Assembly: GCA_038501195.1 (NCBI GenBank)
Contig: JBBPUQ010000004.1
Location: 5,656,001 to 5,720,000 of the forward strand
Source of the DNA: Nemania diffusa
Lineage: Eukaryota; Ascomycota; Sordariomycetes; Xylariales; Xylariaceae
Length of the DNA: 64,000 nt
Reading direction: 5' to 3'
Shown: in pieces, positions 59,201 to 64,000 of the stretch
How positions within the stretch are numbered: the stretch's first letter is position 1
Layout: each line of letters starts with the position of its first letter
The notes under the pieces: generated by a model
The model's database searches: none
What the model was told of the DNA's origin: nothing
The model's input: the letters and a program-made list of their open reading frames with translations, nothing else
Made by a program: the position numbers and the translations under genes

Positions 59201-61580
59201 TTTTTGTTTAAAAAATTTCATAATAATATATAACTAGTTAAAACTTTATATAAAAAAATGTTTATTAAAACATACTAAACTGTTAGAAAAGTTAAACAAG
59301 TATATATATTACTTTGTTATATATTCGATATTTTGTATAAAAAAATCGGTTATTATATAAACGAAAAAATAATATTGCAAATAGTTATAAAAGCTTTAAA
59401 TAATATAACTAAATCAAATAGTTTTATATTTATTTTATTAATTTTTAAAATTTATTTTAAAATTAATAGCAACTTATTTTTTTTACTAAAAATTATTTAA
59501 AAAGTAAAAGCTATATAAAAAGCTATAAAAATATTAAAAAATATTTATATAAAAGTTAATATTAACTAAGCTATATAAACTAAAAACGGACTAATATTAT
59601 TGTACAAAGTATTTTTTTTATTTTTTTAAAGTGAAATTATAGTATAAAAAAAACAAAAAAGCTAAACAGAACTATATAAAATTTTTATAATCGAAAATTA
59701 TAATATTATAATCGATATAATAAATAAACTAGTTAAGTTTTATTATATATAAATTAAGTTATATTACTAGTAAAAAATTATATTTGATTTATTATATAAA
59801 AAGAATAACTTTTTGTACAACTTTTTTTAAGCTATTAAATAGCTGCAACTTTAATACAGAAACAAGCTAAAAAAGTCATTTATAATTACTAGCAATTAAT
59901 ATTTTGTACTAAAAAAAGTTAATAACTATGTTTTAACTATATAATTAAAACAAAATAGTATAATTATTATATTTAATATATTTTTTAAACAATTAAATAT
60001 AGTTGAAATAAATGTACTAGCGACTTAAAATATATTTTAGTTTATATAATATAACTTAAACTAATATAACTAAATAAGAATTTTTTAAACTAAATTTATA
60101 TAAAAAATTAAAAGTAAAATAACTAAACTATATAAAAAGTTTAAATTAGTTATATAAAATTATAAAAATAACAATAAAGTTTAAATTTTTATATAAATAT
60201 TAATAATTTAGTATATAAATTAATAATTTATTATAGTTTTAAAACTATTGCTAATTTAAAACTATAATATATATATAAAGCTGTAAAATATTTTTTAAGT
60301 ATATATATAGTTATATAACAAGTTAAACTGAAAAATTTATATTTATTTACTAAAAAAACTAAAAAATAAATATTTTATAAACATTATATTTTAAATTATA
60401 TAACTATTATATAAATTAGCTAAATTAAAATTATATTAATATAAAACTTATTATAAATATTACTGCTAAAAATTAAATATAAAAATATTTATATATAATT
60501 TATATTTGCTATATACTAAAAAAAAACTTAACAAATTTACAATTATAAAACTTTAAATAAACAATATTTTTAATATTATATTTAAAAAGTTTTTATATAA
60601 AAAAAAAACTAAGCTATTATTTTGTATAAAATTAAAAATAAAATTAATACTTAAATATTTTATTAAATTTAACAGAAACAAAATTTAAATAAACAAATAA
60701 GATTTTTTTTTTATTTAATAAAAACAAGCTAAACAACTATATATTATTAACTTTTATATAAAAGATTATTTTTAGTAATATATTATTTAATAAGCTTAAA
60801 AAATATATATTGCATTAATATATTAACTAAAAATATTGTATAATTTATTAATTGTTATACAAGTTCAAAAGCTGTTAAAAAATAATGTTAAAATATTAAA
60901 TATATAAATATAATAGCAAATTAATAATATATAGCAAAAATTATACTATATATTTTTAAATCTTAGTTATATAAAGATTTTTATTTTTATTAATAAAGCA
61001 TTTGCAAATAACAAAAATTTAAGTTTTTAAATTAAATTTATAATTATATTAGTTAATAAAAGCTATATAAAAAACACTTTTATAATCGAAAACAATATTA
61101 TTTATTAAAATTTAATTAAATATAAATAAGTTATATATAATATATTAGCAAATAAATTATATAATATAATTAATAAATTTAACTATGCTATTATATTTAA
61201 TATAACTTTTTAAAAAATCATTTATATAATAAAATTATTAATAGTATTACTAGTTATATATATTAATTTTAAATTTTTATATAAATGTTTAATTAAACTA
61301 AAAACTATGCAAAAAAAGCAATTTATAATCAATATTATATTACTTTAAAAAATGTACAAAAATTATAAAATTATAAAAATATGTTGAATTAATAACAAAA
61401 ATAACTTAATAAATATTTATATAAAAAAAACACTTAATTAAACACTAAAAAAACTAGTTAATACAAATAAACTAGTTATATAAATAAAAGTATATATAAA
61501 TTAATTAAATAGTAAAAAAAATAACAAAAAATTAATTAATATTAAAACTAAAATTATTATATAAAAAAAAAAAGCTTTAA

Positions 61581-61889
61581 TATTAAACTAATAATTTAAT
61601 AAAACTTATATATATATATTAAATATATATAACTAAAACTTAAACTAAGATTTTTATTAAATAACTAAATAAATAAAAAATATAAAAATTTATTAAAATC
61701 TACAAAATTTACAAGTTTTATATATATATATATATAAATAACTTATATACAACTTTTTTAGTTGTACTTTTTTTTATAAAATATACATATAAATCAATAT
61801 AAAACTTTAAAATCTAAAAATAAACCTTAAAACTTTATAAATTATTTCAAATTTTCTTGTATATATATATATAAAAAGTTCTACTAACA
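61581..61889 (+). repeat. 3' LTR of the 5.9-kb element, RIP-mutated
   Basis: 309 bp, the same length as the 5' LTR. Nearly every GG and CC of the left copy is replaced by AA or TT here. Confidence 0.75.
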
Positions 61890-61894
61890 ATTTA

Positions 61895-62982
61895 TTATAT
61901 ATTTTATATTAAAAATATTAAATATATTTATTATTTTTATATTTTTTTTTATTTTATTTTTTATATTTTTTAATTTATATTTTTTTTTTTTTTTATATAT
62001 ATTAGTTTTTTTATATTTAATTATTATTAAAAACTATATATAATTTATTATAATATTTATTAATAAATATATTAAATTTTTTTATTAAATTTTTTTTTTA
62101 AATTTAAGTTTTTAAAATTAGATTTTTTTATATATTTTTTATATAGTTTTATTTTATATTTTCTGTTAATTTTATTACTACATTTAATTTTTGTGTATTT
62201 TAAAAACTTATAAAGTTTTTTTTTTTTTTTTTAAATAATTTAATTTAAATAAATAAGTTTTTAATTTTATTAAAACTAATTAAAATAAAACTGTTAATAA
62301 CTTTGTTTAAATTTTATTTTAATAAATTTTAAAATAATATTTTGTTATACTTATTACAACTTGTTAATTTTATCTATTTAATTTATTTACAAATTTAATT
62401 TATTTTTTTTTTTTTTTTTTAAATTTTAATATATATAATATAATTTTTTAAAAATGCTTTTAATTATTTATACTATTATTTTTTATTTTTCTTTTCTTTT
62501 TTTATTAATATAAAGTTTAATTTATTAAATTAAAAACTTAAAATATTAACTTTATTTATAAGTTAATATATACTAATATTTTTTAAAATTTTATTTTATT
62601 TTAATATTAAAAATAATTTTTAGTTTATTTTATATAACTATTTATATTATTTAAATTTATATAACTATTTATATTATTTAAATTAGCTTTTTTTATTTAT
62701 TTAAACTATATAACTAAGTTAAAAAAATATTTATTTTTTATATTATAGTTAATTTTACAAATTTAAAAAATTTTTAATTTATATTTTATTTAAATTATAG
62801 TTTTATAAACAATTTTTATTTTTTATATTATATTATAAAACTTTTTATTTATTTTATTTATTTAACAAACTTTAAATTATTTTAATATTTTAAATATTTA
62901 GTTTTAATATATTTATATTGTTAAATTATTATTATAAAAATAGTTTAATTAAAATTTATAACAAAAATTACTTTATATATAG

Positions 62983-63029
<47 letters not shown>

Positions 63030-63781
63030 TACAAATATTAAAAAAATATTTTTTAAGTTTTTATATTTAAAATTTTCTATTATATAAATTAATTTTGTTT
63101 TAATATTATTAATTTTTTATTTGTTTAATATTTAATACTGCTTTTGTTATATAATAATTATTTATTAAATAAATAGCTTAATATATAATAACTTATTAAT
63201 TTTTTATATAAAACTTATTAAATTAAACAATAATAAATTATTAATATATTTAGCTATTATATAGCAAAGCTATAATTTAAAACTAGCTATAACTAATGAT
63301 TTAATAATATTTAATAGCTTTTTGTTATTTAAATATATTATATAATATATAAATTAAATTAATAAAGCTTATAAATTAAAAAAACTATATTTTATATATT
63401 ATAGAATTATTAAATTAAATTATTTATATAATATTATAAAATAATTAATTAATATATAATATAAAACAATATATATTTTTTAATAAAATAATTATTTTAT
63501 TATATAATATAAAATAATTAATATAATAATTTATATAAACTATTAATTTTTATATTTATTTTAATAATTATAAATTAAAATTTATATATTTTGTTATAAT
63601 ATAATTTTATAATTTTTACTACTTTATAAAAACTATAATTTTTAAAATAATTTATTTTAAAAGATTTATTTTATAAGATTTATTATAAAAAAACTTTAAT
63701 TAAACTTTATAATTTTATTTACAATTTTATTTATAGTTTTATATATTTATATATTTTATATATTATATATATATAATTTAG

Positions 63782-63815
<34 letters not shown>

Positions 63816-64000
63816 TTTTAGTTAATAAAATTATTTAATTAGCTTTTATATTTTTTACAATTATAACAACTAATATAATATAATTTATATTTAAATAGTT
63901 AAAAAATATATATAAATTAATAGTTTATATATAATATAATATATTACTTTATATTTTTATATATAAAAAATAATACAATGTTTTTTATTTATATATATTA
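61895..64000. repeat. AT-rich block to the window end
   Basis: Almost pure A/T with no open frame. It includes a TA dinucleotide run (about 62985-63026) and a 27-nt poly-T (63784-63810). Probably more decayed repeat DNA; it runs off the window. Confidence 0.6.
62985..63026. repeat. TA dinucleotide microsatellite
   Basis: About 20 uninterrupted TA units in the AT-rich block. Confidence 0.85.

Larger units (their letters stand above)
55977..61889 (+). mobile_element. Complete LTR retrotransposon with target duplication (5913 bp), internally decayed
   Basis: Two 309-bp LTRs (55977-56285 and 61581-61889) begin TGTTGA (TATTAA in the mutated right copy) and end TACTAACA (TACTAATA in the left copy), the usual TG...CA pattern. 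The element is flanked by the 5-bp direct repeat ATTTA (55972-55976 and 61890-61894). An A-rich polypurine tract (about 61563-61574) precedes the right LTR, which gives plus-strand orientation. The internal 5.3 kb is A-rich and stop-filled, and no gag or pol motif can be read. Left and right LTRs differ almost only by G-to-A and C-to-T changes, with the right copy far more mutated. A primer-binding site was not identified. The superfamily (copia or gypsy) is unknown. Confidence 0.75.

Noticed and set aside
36660..64000. AT-rich DNA as an inserted mitochondrial or plasmid sequence
   Set aside because: No mitochondrial genes, rRNA or tRNA are visible. Paired LTRs, a target duplication and transition-only differences between copies explain it as RIP-decayed retrotransposons.
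1..64000. CRISPR arrays, tRNA, rRNA genes and TTAGGG telomere repeats
   Set aside because: None was seen on reading either strand. Tandem repeats present are microsatellites or low-complexity A/T runs.

Overview
The window looks like nuclear DNA of a filamentous ascomycete (Pezizomycotina; a sordariomycete is plausible but not proven). The genes carry short GT-AG introns (about 50-200 nt) with CTAAC/CTGAC-like branch sites. They match typical fungal families: Cox18, Pep12, Ndc1, Dlt1, striatin, a Clr5-domain protein, DUF7025-type AAA ATPases and a NACHT-ankyrin NLR. The DNA is compartmentalised into a GC-balanced gene-bearing part (1-36.6 kb) and extremely AT-rich blocks (about 36.7-37.6 kb and 39.85-64 kb). 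The AT-rich blocks contain LTR retrotransposons decayed by C-to-T/G-to-A transitions, the signature of repeat-induced point mutation (RIP).

Layout. 1-6.7 kb is a housekeeping cluster: 3' end of a Cox18/Oxa1-family insertase (+), a Pep12-like endosomal syntaxin (-), nucleoporin NDC1 (+) and DLT1 (+). 6.7-12 kb is gene-poor, with one small three-exon hypothetical gene at 7821-8376. 12-21.2 kb holds a hotdog-fold thioesterase (-), striatin (+, behind a long repeat-rich leader) and a Clr5-domain/TPR-like protein (-). 22-29 kb holds a small hypothetical ORF, a five-exon AAA ATPase, a four-exon GFA/CENP-V-family zinc protein, a 0.58-kb MITE-like element and an alpha/beta hydrolase. 29.2-35.1 kb is one large minus-strand NLR gene: hydrolase-like domain, NACHT NTPase, about two dozen ankyrin repeats and a C-terminal ZZ zinc finger. 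It was reassembled here from seven exons. 35.9-36.65 kb is a hypothetical ORF broken by a TAG at a RIP-type site, lying against the AT-rich boundary.

The AT-rich part begins at about 36.7 kb. It is interrupted by a 2.2-kb GC-balanced island (37.6-39.85 kb) carrying an intact five-exon MFS transporter gene. Beyond it lie about 24 kb of DNA with almost no G or C. Comparing this block with itself reveals: a complete LTR element with 309-bp LTRs and a 5-bp target duplication (55977-61889); a collinear 5' copy of the same family (41691 to about 45.3 kb); an inverted 3' copy (about 40.04-41.69 kb) meeting it head to head; and a second family with about 190-bp LTRs (46.7-54.1 kb). No intact transposon protein is readable.

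Gene models were spliced by hand. Splice sites were chosen for GT/AG signals, reading phase and continuity of recognised domains. No tRNA, rRNA, CRISPR array or telomeric repeat was seen. Product names rest on recalled family motifs; no database search was run.
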